From positions 1 to 51,809 of the forward strand of contig DYEU01000030.1 in the NCBI GenBank assembly GCA_020725555.1: a DNA stretch of 51,809 bases. Reading direction: 5' to 3'. Origin of the DNA: Desulfatibacillum sp. GTDB taxonomy: Bacteria > Desulfobacterota > Desulfobacteria > Desulfobacterales > SpSt-501. Shown piece by piece: positions 43,047 to 50,371 of this stretch; the stretch's first letter is position 1; each line of letters begins with the position of its first letter. The notes beneath the pieces were generated by a model. It was not told the DNA's origin and made no database searches. It saw only the letters and a program-made list of their open reading frames with translations. The position numbers and the translations under genes are program-made.

Positions 43047-44386
43047 AGCAGGAGCGGTTCCACATCAGCCTATACGTCATCATCCCCTTCATCTTCGCGG
43101 GGTTTGCGATCTTTTCGGCGCTTCTGGCCTACCGCGTCACGCGCTACGGGATCGAGGCCAAAAGCGACCCCGCCACCTGGGTCTTCTGGCTGATCATCGC
43201 CATCAGCCTGCTCGCCTTCGGGACCGGGCTCGCCCTCGTGCGCTTTCTTCTGCGGCCGGTCGAGGAGTTCGTCCGCAAGGCAAGCGAGCTCCCGGCCCTC
43301 AAGGCGGCGGGCGAGGGGCAAAAGAAAGGCGGCGACAAGCTCGCCCAGTTTGCCAGCGTCTTCGACCGCGTGACCACGGTGCTGAGCCGGATCGACGCCC
43401 GCCATTTCTTCCCCGAGATCGTCGGCGAAAGCGTCGCCATCCGCGGGATCTTCAGCCTGATCATGAAGGTCGCCCCGAGCGACACGACCGTGCTCATCCT
43501 GGGGGAGAGCGGGACGGGTAAGGAGCTCGTCGCCACCAGCCTCCACGCCCACAGCCACCGGAAAGACAAGCCCTTTGTCAAGCTGAACTGCGCCGCCATC
43601 CCCCGCGAGCTTCTCGAGAGCGAGCTCTTCGGGCACGAAAAAGGGGCCTTCACGGGGGCGAGCGCCTTCAAGCCCGGGAAATTCGATCTCGCAGCCGGCG
43701 GCACGATTTTTCTCGATGAAATCGGGGATATGCCCCTTGAGCTGCAGGCGAAGATCCTGCGCGTGCTCCAGGAAAAGGAGTTCTACCGGGTGGGCGGGAC
43801 GCGCACCGTCAAGGTCGACGTGCGCTTCATCGCCTCGACCAACAAGAACTTGGAAAAGCTCGTCGAGGAGGGGGCCTTCCGGGAGGATCTCTACTACCGG
43901 CTGAGCGCTTTCAGCCTGCATCTGCCGCCGCTTCGCGAACGCAAGGAGGACATTCCCCTCCTGGTCGACCATTTCCTGCAAAAGGCGCCGAAAAAAATCG
44001 ATATTTCTTCGGTTGCGCTGCAGATGCTCATGGCCTACCCCTGGCCCGGGAACATTCGCGAGCTGAAAAACGTGATCGAGGCCGCGGCCCTGATCGCCGA
44101 GGGGGGGCATATCGAGCCGGCCCAGCTCCCGGAAAAGATCACGCGCATCTTCGATGAGCTGCCGCCGGATTCGGAGATCCGGCTTCCGGCAACCATGAGC
44201 CTCGATGAAAAACTAAACGAGATCGAAAGAAACCTGATCATCGAAGCCCTGATCAAGACGGGCGGGGTCCAATCCCGGGCGACCGAGCTCCTCGGGATCA
44301 ACCAGAGAAGCCTCTGGCATAGGATCCGCAAGCTCGGAATCGACGTGAAAAGCATCAAAAAATATGAATCCAGGGTTTCAGCTTGA
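43043..44386 (+). CDS. Membrane-anchored sigma-54 transcriptional activator
   Basis: 447 residues. Two membrane segments (about 9-30 and 46-69) precede a short HAMP-like linker (RPVEEFVRKASELP). The AAA+ activator domain has Walker A GESGTGKE (154-161), GAFTGA at 201-206, GGTIFLDEIGDM and FREDLYYRLSAFSL. The C-terminus has a Fis-type helix-turn-helix (VQSRATELLGINQRSLWHRI). Most enhancer-binding proteins are soluble; a membrane-held form suggests sensing of the envelope or of the pilus platform, with which it is co-translated (ATGA with the PilC-like stop; SD AAGGTG). It directly precedes a sigma-54 promoter for prepilins, the likely target. ATG 43043 was chosen over 43019, which lies inside the PilC-like gene. 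Confidence 0.85.
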   Translation: MKQERFHISLYVIIPFIFAGFAIFSALLAYRVTRYGIEAKSDPATWVFWLIIAISLLAFGTGLALVRFLLRPVEEFVRKASELPALKAAGEGQKKGGDKLAQFASVFDRVTTVLSRIDARHFFPEIVGESVAIRGIFSLIMKVAPSDTTVLILGESGTGKELVATSLHAHSHRKDKPFVKLNCAAIPRELLESELFGHEKGAFTGASAFKPGKFDLAAGGTIFLDEIGDMPLELQAKILRVLQEKEFYRVGGTRTVKVDVRFIASTNKNLEKLVEEGAFREDLYYRLSAFSLHLPPLRERKEDIPLLVDHFLQKAPKKIDISSVALQMLMAYPWPGNIRELKNVIEAAALIAEGGHIEPAQLPEKITRIFDELPPDSEIRLPATMSLDEKLNEIERNLIIEALIKTGGVQSRATELLGINQRSLWHRIRKLGIDVKSIKKYESRVSA

Positions 44387-44410
44387 TTCAAAAATCTACA
44401 TATTTTGAAT
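44386..44410 (+). promoter_or_regulatory. Candidate enhancer palindrome upstream of prepilin promoter
   Basis: ATTCAAAA (44386-44393) and TTTTGAAT (44403-44410) form an inverted repeat with a 9-bp spacer, and a further half-site TTTGAATC lies at 44460-44467. The palindrome is about 100 bp upstream of the sigma-54 promoter, a normal place for activator binding. There is no T-tract, so a terminator is less likely. Confidence 0.4.
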
Positions 44411-44505
44411 GAAGCAGGTACCGCTCGAAAGCGGGGAAGTTGCCAGAAAATTACAACTATTTGAATCGATTTCTAATATTTTATTTTCGGGCTTGCCAGA
44501 TATTA

Positions 44506-44521
44506 TGGCATGAATTATGCT
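44506..44521 (+). promoter_or_regulatory. Sigma-54 (-24/-12) promoter for prepilin-like genes
   Basis: TGGCATGAATTATGCT has the -24 TGGCATG and -12 ATGCT boxes with exact spacing. Transcription should begin near 44533, 40 bases before the first prepilin ATG (44573). The adjacent membrane-bound activator gene ends at 44386. Confidence 0.8.
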
Positions 44522-44572
44522 AAGCCTCATGAGCGCCGCAGACCCGAAAACGCCTCGTGAGGAGAAGATAGA

Positions 44573-44998
44573 ATGAACGCCAAGAAGATCATCAAGAGTG
44601 AATCTGGGTTCACCCTGGTCGAAATCATCGCCGTCCTCATCATCCTCGGCATCCTGGCCGCCGTGGCCGTGCCGCGGTACATCGACCTTGAAACCAACGC
44701 CAAAAACAGGGCGATCGACGCCGCCATATCGGAGTTGAACGGCCGCGAAAGCCTTGCGTGGGCGAATGCGAAGATTTCCAATGTGACTTATGCCGATGAT
44801 GATGCGATCGATGCGGCTATTCGCGCCACTCCAGAGATTTATAACCTGAACCCTACCGGGTCCACGGACTATACGTGGGAGACTGGTGGCCCGACGGCCA
44901 CGGGTGGGAGCCTGAGATTCAAGGGCGGCGCTCCGATCAGCCTGACCAGGGATAAAGCAACGCTTTCGCAACCTGGCTCCTGGCGCCGATCCTCATGA
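44573..44998 (+). CDS. Type IV prepilin-like protein
   Basis: 141 residues. A basic 12-residue leader MNAKKIIKSESG is followed by the prepilin cleavage site G/FTLVE with Glu at mature position 5 and a hydrophobic helix (FTLVEIIAVLIILGILAAVA), the universal class of type IV pilins and pseudopilins processed by PilD. The globular part is short (about 100 residues) with NGRESLAWANAKI, and the end reads GGSLRFKGGAPISLTRD and GSWRRSS. There is no disulfide pair. GAGGAGA lies seven bases upstream of ATG 44573. A paired gene at 45050 has the same leader class, NGRE motif and WRR end, so both are probably subunits of one fibre. Confidence 0.85.
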   Translation: MNAKKIIKSESGFTLVEIIAVLIILGILAAVAVPRYIDLETNAKNRAIDAAISELNGRESLAWANAKISNVTYADDDAIDAAIRATPEIYNLNPTGSTDYTWETGGPTATGGSLRFKGGAPISLTRDKATLSQPGSWRRSS

Positions 44999-45049
44999 GT
45001 TTGGGGTTAAAGACGAAGCGAGATCCACTCGATCCTTCCAGGGAAGCCG

Positions 45050-45496
45050 ATGAACCGATCTTCCAATAGGTGTCGTGCAGGGGTTGGGATCACTTCCATG
45101 AACAACTGCAAGGGGTTCACCCTGATCGAGCTGATCGCCACCCTGGTGATCTTCAGCGTGCTGGCGGCGATCCTCATCCCCCGGTACATGGATGCGGAAA
45201 CCGCCTCCAAGTACCGCGCGATCGACATGGGCGTCTCCGAAATGAACGGCCGCGAAACCCTTTCCTGGGCGCTGGTCAAGCTATCCAACGAGGGCTACCG
45301 CGACGACGACCAGGTCTGGGCCCAGCTTCTCGCCGGACCGGGGATCAACCTCGGGCCGGATTATGACTGGGAGCTCGACACCCCGGGGCCGGGCAACAAG
45401 AAGGGAACGCTCCGCTTCAAGCGCGATGTGTTTTCGCCCTTGAACCGCAACCTCTCCACGATCGAGACCCCGGCGCGCTGGCGGCGGAACTTGTAG
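45050..45496 (+). CDS. Type IV prepilin-like protein (paired)
   Basis: 148 residues. The prepilin motif KG/FTLIELIATLVIFSVL is preceded by 22 residues if ATG 45050 is used (AGGGA five bases upstream), or by only 6 (MNNCKG) from ATG 45098, where a weaker GGGA is eight bases upstream. Both leader lengths are known. The globular part holds SEMNGRETLSWALVKLSNEG, YDWELDTPGPGNKKGTLRFK and the closing PARWRRNL. It aligns with the first prepilin in the NGRE(S/T)L(A/S)WA and LRFK...WRR regions and probably arose by duplication. A strong terminator follows 25 bp after its stop. Confidence 0.83.
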   Translation: MNRSSNRCRAGVGITSMNNCKGFTLIELIATLVIFSVLAAILIPRYMDAETASKYRAIDMGVSEMNGRETLSWALVKLSNEGYRDDDQVWAQLLAGPGINLGPDYDWELDTPGPGNKKGTLRFKRDVFSPLNRNLSTIETPARWRRNL

Positions 45497-45520
45497 GCCA
45501 ACCCTTCTCGAACCCCCTTG

Positions 45521-45553
45521 CGGGGCGGGCTGAAGGGCCCGCCCCGTTTTTTT
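45521..45553 (+). terminator. Rho-independent terminator after prepilin genes
   Basis: A perfect 10-bp stem (CGGGGCGGGC and GCCCGCCCCG) with a 6-base loop TGAAGG is followed at once by seven T residues. It closes the pilus operon. Confidence 0.85.
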
Positions 45554-45627
45554 GCCTTCGGCCCCGCCCTGCGCTATATTCGCAGGCGGGTGGTTTTCGC
45601 CACAACCCGAGATATGGCGAGGATGGG

Positions 45628-46389
45628 ATGAAAATCGCGGTCAGCGGAAAAGGCGGGGTGGGCAAAACGACGTTCGCCGCCCTCCTTGTCCGCACGCTTG
45701 ACGAGCAAGGGAAAAAGGTGCTCGCGATCGACGCCGACCCGGACGCGAACCTCGCTTCCGGGATCGGCATCCCGGGGGCCGAGGCGATCGTCCCCATCTC
45801 CGAGATGAAGGAGCTGGTGTTCGAGCGCACCGGCGCGCAGCCGGGCTCGATCGGCGGCTACTTCAAGCTCAACCCGCGCGTCGACGATCTCCCGGATGCG
45901 CTCTCGGCGAAGATGGGGAACATCAAGCTCATGCGCCTGGGGGGCGTGAAAAAAGGCGGGGCGGGCTGCATCTGCCCGGAGAGCGCGCTTCTGCGCGCGC
46001 TCGTCATGCACATCGTGCTCCGGCGCGACGAGGTCGTGGTGATGGACATGGAGGCGGGGATCGAGCACCTGGGGCGCGCGACGGCCAAGGCCGTGGACAA
46101 GCTCATCGTCGTCGTCGAGCCGGGCAGGCGGAGCATCGACACCGCGGTTCACATCCGCAGGCTGGCCTCCGAGATCAACCTCCGGCGCATCGCGATCGTC
46201 GGCAACAAGGTCCGCAACGCGGGCGACGAGGGCTTTCTCAAAGAAAACCTCCCCGATTTCGAGTTCCTGGGCTTCATCCCGCACGACGACCGTTTGATCG
46301 AGGCCGACCTCAAGGGCCTCTCCCCGTATGACGCCGGCGGCCCCGCGCGCGACCGCGTCGCCGCCATCGCCACCCTCCTCCTCCAATAG
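45628..46389 (+). CDS. cooC: CooC/AcsF-type nickel-insertion ATPase
   Basis: 253 residues of the MinD/SIMIBI class: deviant Walker A KGGVGKTT (8-15), switch IDADPDANLASGIG near 34 and VVMDMEAGIEHLGR near 142. The CXC motif Cys114-Ile-Cys116 in GGAGCICPESALLRAL is the metal-binding mark of CooC and AcsF, which use ATP to load nickel into CO dehydrogenase or acetyl-CoA synthase. That implies such an enzyme in the genome, though none is in the window. Its stop TAG (46387-46389) lies inside the left arm of the repeat 46386-46483. The region 45554-45627 shows no promoter I trust. Confidence 0.8.
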   Translation: MKIAVSGKGGVGKTTFAALLVRTLDEQGKKVLAIDADPDANLASGIGIPGAEAIVPISEMKELVFERTGAQPGSIGGYFKLNPRVDDLPDALSAKMGNIKLMRLGGVKKGGAGCICPESALLRALVMHIVLRRDEVVVMDMEAGIEHLGRATAKAVDKLIVVVEPGRRSIDTAVHIRRLASEINLRRIAIVGNKVRNAGDEGFLKENLPDFEFLGFIPHDDRLIEADLKGLSPYDAGGPARDRVAAIATLLLQ

Positions 46390-46483
46390 GGGACGTCCAT
46401 TCACATATCACTATCCAAGATGGGACGTCCATTGCTAGATCATCTTGCTTCAATATAATGATATGTGAATGGACGTCCCCTAT
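46386..46483. repeat. REPIN-like element: 25-bp perfect inverted repeat
   Basis: The left arm (46386-46410) and right arm (46459-46483) are exact reverse complements over 25 bp, each holding the palindromic core GGACGTCC. The 48-bp spacer contains a third partial copy (GGGACGTCCATTG at 46422-46434). The element fills the space between the cooC stop and the helicase start exactly. Arms match the repeats flanking the RAYT transposase gene (50345-50369, 51583-51608, 51635-51662), so it is probably mobilised by that enzyme. Confidence 0.85.
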
Positions 46484-48574
46484 ATGGCGATGAGAAGATA
46501 CCCTTCGAGAAGACGTGCGGGGCCGCAGGCGGCGGGGGGGCGGTTTTCGCCTGCCGCCGACCCGGCGCTGAAGCGGGTCTTCGCCGAGATCGGGGTTCCG
46601 GAAGAAACGCCCTTCTCCCCCGACCCCTTCCAACTCGAGGCGCTCGCGGCGGTCGGGAAAGCCGATTGCCTCGTCACCGCACCAACCGGGGCCGGCAAGA
46701 CCTGGATCGCCGAGCAGGCGATCCGCCGCGTTCTCGCCGCTGGCGGGCGCGCCTGGTACGCCTGCCCCCTCAAGGCGCTGAGCAACGCCAAGTTCGCCGA
46801 TTTCGGGCGCCTCTTCGGCCCGGAGCAGGTCGGCATCCTCACCGGCGACCGCAAGGAAAACCCCGATGCCGCGGTGATCGTCGGCACAACCGAGATCCTG
46901 CGCAACCAGCTCTACGACGCCATGCACCGCGGGGAGTCGCTCGGCTTCGATTTCGTCGTCCTTGACGAGGCCCACTTCCTGGGCGACCGCGAGCGGGGGG
47001 TCGTCTGGGAGGAGGTGATGATCTACCTCCCCTCGCGCATCCCCCTGCTTCTCCTCTCGGCCACGATCGGCAACGCCCCCGAGATCGCGGCCTGGCTCTC
47101 CTCGGTCCGCGGCCGCCCCTGCCGCGTCGTCGAGGAGACGCGCAGGCCGGTGCCGCTCTTTCCCCTGTTCCTCAACCCGGCCGGGCTGCTGCTTCCCTTC
47201 TGCCGGCTCTCCCGCCGGGGCACGGCGACAGGCGGGCTGCACGAGAAGGTGCTGCGCTTCGTGCGCTCCAAACGCAGCCCCTGGGCCAACCGGCCGCCCT
47301 CCTTCGGCCGGATCATCGAGGTCCTGCGGCGCTTCGATCTCCTGCCCGCCATCTTCTTTCTCAAGTCCCGCGCCGAATGCGACCAGGCCCTCTCCGCCTG
47401 CCTCGGAAACCAGCCCGAAGACGGCGGCAAGCTCGCCAGAAGAGAGGCGCTCGTGCGGGACTTTTCGGCCTTGAGCGAGCGCGTCGGCCGCCACCGGCAG
47501 CTCTATCATCTCCGCGAGCTCGCGGTCGCCTCCCACCACGCGGGCCAGCTGCCGATTTGGAAACTCCTTGTCGAGCGGCTCATGACCGAGGGGCTTCTCG
47601 ATGCCGTCTTCGCCACCTCGACGGTCGCGGCCGGGGTCAATTTCCCGGCGCGCACGATCGTTCTCCTCTACTCCGACCGCTTCAACGGAAGCGAGTTCCT
47701 GCCGCTCGACCCGACCGAGTTTCACCAGATGACCGGCCGCGCCGGCCGCCGGGGCATGGACCGCATCGGCTTCGTCCTCACGGTCCCCAACCGCTTCATG
47801 GACCTCCTGCACGTGGCGGCGCTGCTCAACGCCGAGCCCTCCGACGTGGAAAGCCGGATCCACATCAATTTCTCGATGGTCCTGAACCTCCTGCTGTCGC
47901 ACACCCCGCCCCAGGTCGAGGACTTGCTCAAGCGCTCCTTCGCCGCCTTCCGCAGGGCGAAGGCCGTCCGCCGCGGGGGCGCCGGGCGTCTTGAGGCCGC
48001 AGAGCGCCTGTGGCGCGAGTTCGAGCACCACCTCGCCTTCCTGCGCGACCACGGCTACGTGAATCCCGAAAACGCCCTCACCGAGGACGGCCTCTGGGCC
48101 TCGCGGCTGCGCGTGGACCGGCCGCTCCTCATCGCCGAGGGCTTCCGCCGGGCGGCCTTCCCGCAAAAGGACCCCGCGCTGCTCGCCGGGCTGATCGCCC
48201 CCTTCGTCTTCGAAAAGGAGATCGAGGAGCGGCTCTCGGAGCGGCAGATCCCGCGGCCGCTCGCCTCCGCCTACCGGAAGCTTGCGCTCGCGCTGTCGCC
48301 CTTCATGGGGGAGATGCTGGATGCGGGCTTCGAGGCCCGGCCGCTTTCGATCCGGCCGGCCGCGGCGCTCTACGCCTGGGCGAGGGGGGAGAGCTGGGAG
48401 CGAACGCTTCACATCAGCGAGCTTGAGGAGGGGGATCTCGCCGTCCTGATTTTGCGCACGGCGGACAACCTGCGGCACGTCGCCTCCCTGGCCGAGGTCT
48501 TCCCCGAGGCGGCAGCCGCGGCGGCCGAGGCCGTCGCCGCGATCCTGAGAGACCCGGTCGTGGACGCGCTATAG
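46484..48574 (+). CDS. Ski2-like DEAD/DEAH-box helicase
   Basis: About 696 residues. Motif I APTGAGKTWIAEQ, motif II VLDEAHF, motif III LLSATIG, motif IV FFLKSRAECDQAL, motif V FATSTVAAGVNFPARTI and motif VI QMTGRAGRRGMDRIG are all present, and a DSHCT-like helical C-terminus follows. The SF2 Ski2/Mtr4-like proteins unwind RNA or DNA 3' to 5'. Bacterial members are usually of unknown role. ATG 46484 was taken because the upstream ATG 46469 comes from the repeat arm (MDVPY); ATG 46490 is a further option. No Shine-Dalgarno sequence is visible. The TAG stop shares the palindrome CTATAG with the stop of the convergent kinase gene. Confidence 0.85.
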   Translation: MAMRRYPSRRRAGPQAAGGRFSPAADPALKRVFAEIGVPEETPFSPDPFQLEALAAVGKADCLVTAPTGAGKTWIAEQAIRRVLAAGGRAWYACPLKALSNAKFADFGRLFGPEQVGILTGDRKENPDAAVIVGTTEILRNQLYDAMHRGESLGFDFVVLDEAHFLGDRERGVVWEEVMIYLPSRIPLLLLSATIGNAPEIAAWLSSVRGRPCRVVEETRRPVPLFPLFLNPAGLLLPFCRLSRRGTATGGLHEKVLRFVRSKRSPWANRPPSFGRIIEVLRRFDLLPAIFFLKSRAECDQALSACLGNQPEDGGKLARREALVRDFSALSERVGRHRQLYHLRELAVASHHAGQLPIWKLLVERLMTEGLLDAVFATSTVAAGVNFPARTIVLLYSDRFNGSEFLPLDPTEFHQMTGRAGRRGMDRIGFVLTVPNRFMDLLHVAALLNAEPSDVESRIHINFSMVLNLLLSHTPPQVEDLLKRSFAAFRRAKAVRRGGAGRLEAAERLWREFEHHLAFLRDHGYVNPENALTEDGLWASRLRVDRPLLIAEGFRRAAFPQKDPALLAGLIAPFVFEKEIEERLSERQIPRPLASAYRKLALALSPFMGEMLDAGFEARPLSIRPAAALYAWARGESWERTLHISELEEGDLAVLILRTADNLRHVASLAEVFPEAAAAAAEAVAAILRDPVVDAL

Positions 48575-50344
48575 CCCCCTGCCGCAGGCGCCCGGCGCAG
48601 AAACGATCTCGCTGAGCTTCTGCGAGAGTTGCTCGAGATTGAAAGGTTTCTGGATGAACCCCCGACAGCCGCGGGCGAGAATCTCGCCGGCCTGGCCGTT
48701 CAGGCTGAAACCGCTGGCGAGCAGCACCTTCACCCCCGGGTCGATCGCCCGCAGCCGCTCAAAAACCTCCCCGCCGCTCATGCCGGGCATGACCATGTCC
48801 AGCACGACCGCGGCGATTTCCTTCGAGCGGCCGGCGAAGGCCGCGATCGCCTCGGCCCCGCTGCGGGCGGCGATCACCGTGTAGCCGAGCTCGCGCAACA
48901 TCTCGCCTGCGATCTGGAGGATCGACTCCTCGTCGTCGACCAGGAGCACCGTTCCGGACCCGCGCCGGATGTCGGGCCCCCGGGGCGGTTTTCCCCGCTC
49001 GGCCGCCTGCGAGGAGGCCGGCAGGTAGAAGTTGAAGGTCGTCCCCCGGCCGACCTCGCTGTAAACGTTGATGTGGCCGCCGTGCCCCTTGATGATCCCG
49101 TAGGCCGAGGCGAGGCCCAAGCCGGTCCCGCGGCCCATTTCCTTCGTCGTAAAAAAAGGCTCGAAGATGCGCCCCAAGTTCTTCTTCTCGATCCCGACCC
49201 CGGTGTCCGTGACCGAGACCTTGACGTAGCGGCCGGGCTTGACCTGGTAGGGCTTGGAGTAGGTTTCATCCAGGGTCATGGGCTCGGTCGCCAGCGTGAG
49301 GTCCCCCCCCTCCGGCATGGCCTGGACGGCGTTCACGCAGAGGTTCATCAGGACCTGCTCGATCTGTCCCCGGTCCGCCTCGACCGCCGGCAGATCGGGG
49401 CTTAGCCGAACGTGGACGCGGATGTCCTTGCGGGTCCGCGCGAAGAGCCCGGCCGTCTTTTCGATCACCGCGTTCAAATCCGTTGCGCGCACGTCGACGC
49501 GGCCGCGGCGGGCAAACCCCAAAAGCTGGCGCGAGAGCTCGGTCCCGCTCTCCACGTAGGCCTCGATGTTCTTCACCTTCTCGAGGCCGGGGTGGCCCTC
49601 GGGAAGCCGCATTTCGAGGAGCGAGGCGTTTCCCTGGATGCCCATGAGGATGTTGTTGAAGTCGTGGGCGATCCCGCCGGCGAGCGTCCCGATCGCCTCC
49701 ATCTTCTGCGCGGCCTGAAGCTGGACCTCGAGTTTCTTTCGCTCCTCCTCGGCGAAAAGCCGCTCGGTCACATCGCGTACGACCCCGCGGAAGCCCGTGG
49801 CTTGTCCCTCCTCGCCCGCGATCAGCGACAAGGACAGCTCGAGCCGCCGCTCGCTTCCTTCCGTTCGATGGACGACGCAGTCGGCAAGGCTCTGCGGCTC
49901 CCCCGAAGCCCGCAACCGGCCGAAGGCTTCCCGCAGGCGCTCCCCCGACTCGGGCGCCATGAGCTCGGCCGCGTGTCGCTCCAAAAGCTCCGGGGTTCCG
50001 CGCCCCAGCATGCGGGCGAGCGGGCCGCTCACGAAGGTGAGCCGTCCCCCGAGATCGGTTTCGAAATAGCCTTCCTCGATGCTTTCCAAAATCGAGCGGT
50101 ATCGCGCGGCGCTTTTTTTCAGCGCCTCGTCGGATTGCTGCTCGCGCCGCAGGGTGTAGTGGATGTGCGAGCCGAAGATGGCAAAGAGGCACAGGACGAG
50201 CAGCCGGGTCAGCGTGTTGAAGCGGTCGGGGCCGAGGAGGTGCTGGATGAAGTTCGCCTCCGGGGCGAGAAAGAAGAACATGAAGGATTCGCAGACCCAA
50301 TAGATGAAAGAGATCGCAACCGTGCTGATCAGGATGGAGCGCAT
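48569..50344 (-). CDS. Membrane hybrid histidine kinase (TM-PAS-HisKA-HATPase-REC)
   Basis: 591 residues. The first 70 residues have two membrane segments (MRSILISTVAISFIYWVCES, then RLLVLCLFAIFGSHIHYTLR) and match the N-terminus of the kinase at 29326-31956. Next come PAS (YRSILESIEEGYFETDLGG), HisKA with His in GTLAGGIAHDFNNILMGI, HATPase (NQLV-type N-box LMNLCVNAVQAMPEGG, TDTGVGIEKKNLG, GRGTGLGLASAYGIIKGHGG), and a receiver (VLLVDDEESILQ, VVLDMVMPGMSGG, IQKPFNLEQL). ATG 50344 is preferred; ATG 50359 is supplied by the repeat arm (MDVPY) just upstream. The signal and target are unknown. It is convergent with the helicase. Confidence 0.85.
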   Translation of the reverse strand: MRSILISTVAISFIYWVCESFMFFFLAPEANFIQHLLGPDRFNTLTRLLVLCLFAIFGSHIHYTLRREQQSDEALKKSAARYRSILESIEEGYFETDLGGRLTFVSGPLARMLGRGTPELLERHAAELMAPESGERLREAFGRLRASGEPQSLADCVVHRTEGSERRLELSLSLIAGEEGQATGFRGVVRDVTERLFAEEERKKLEVQLQAAQKMEAIGTLAGGIAHDFNNILMGIQGNASLLEMRLPEGHPGLEKVKNIEAYVESGTELSRQLLGFARRGRVDVRATDLNAVIEKTAGLFARTRKDIRVHVRLSPDLPAVEADRGQIEQVLMNLCVNAVQAMPEGGDLTLATEPMTLDETYSKPYQVKPGRYVKVSVTDTGVGIEKKNLGRIFEPFFTTKEMGRGTGLGLASAYGIIKGHGGHINVYSEVGRGTTFNFYLPASSQAAERGKPPRGPDIRRGSGTVLLVDDEESILQIAGEMLRELGYTVIAARSGAEAIAAFAGRSKEIAAVVLDMVMPGMSGGEVFERLRAIDPGVKVLLASGFSLNGQAGEILARGCRGFIQKPFNLEQLSQKLSEIVSAPGACGRGL

Positions 50345-50369
50345 ATAGGGGACGTCCATTCAGATATCA
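50345..50369 (-). repeat. REP-like repeat arm, left flank of RAYT
   Basis: This 25-bp sequence differs from the left arm of 46386-46483 at one base (CAG for CAC). It lies between the RAYT stop (50372) and the kinase start (50344) and forms an inverted pair with the arms at 51583-51662, bounding the transposase gene. Confidence 0.8.
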
Positions 50370-50371
50370 CT

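Noticed and set aside
44386-44410. The AT-rich hairpin after the activator gene as a terminator
   Set aside because: No T-tract follows and the stem is AT-only; an activator-binding palindrome fits better.
46310-48478. A 722-codon frame opposite the helicase
   Set aside because: Antisense shadow; part of it is just the repeat arm translated.
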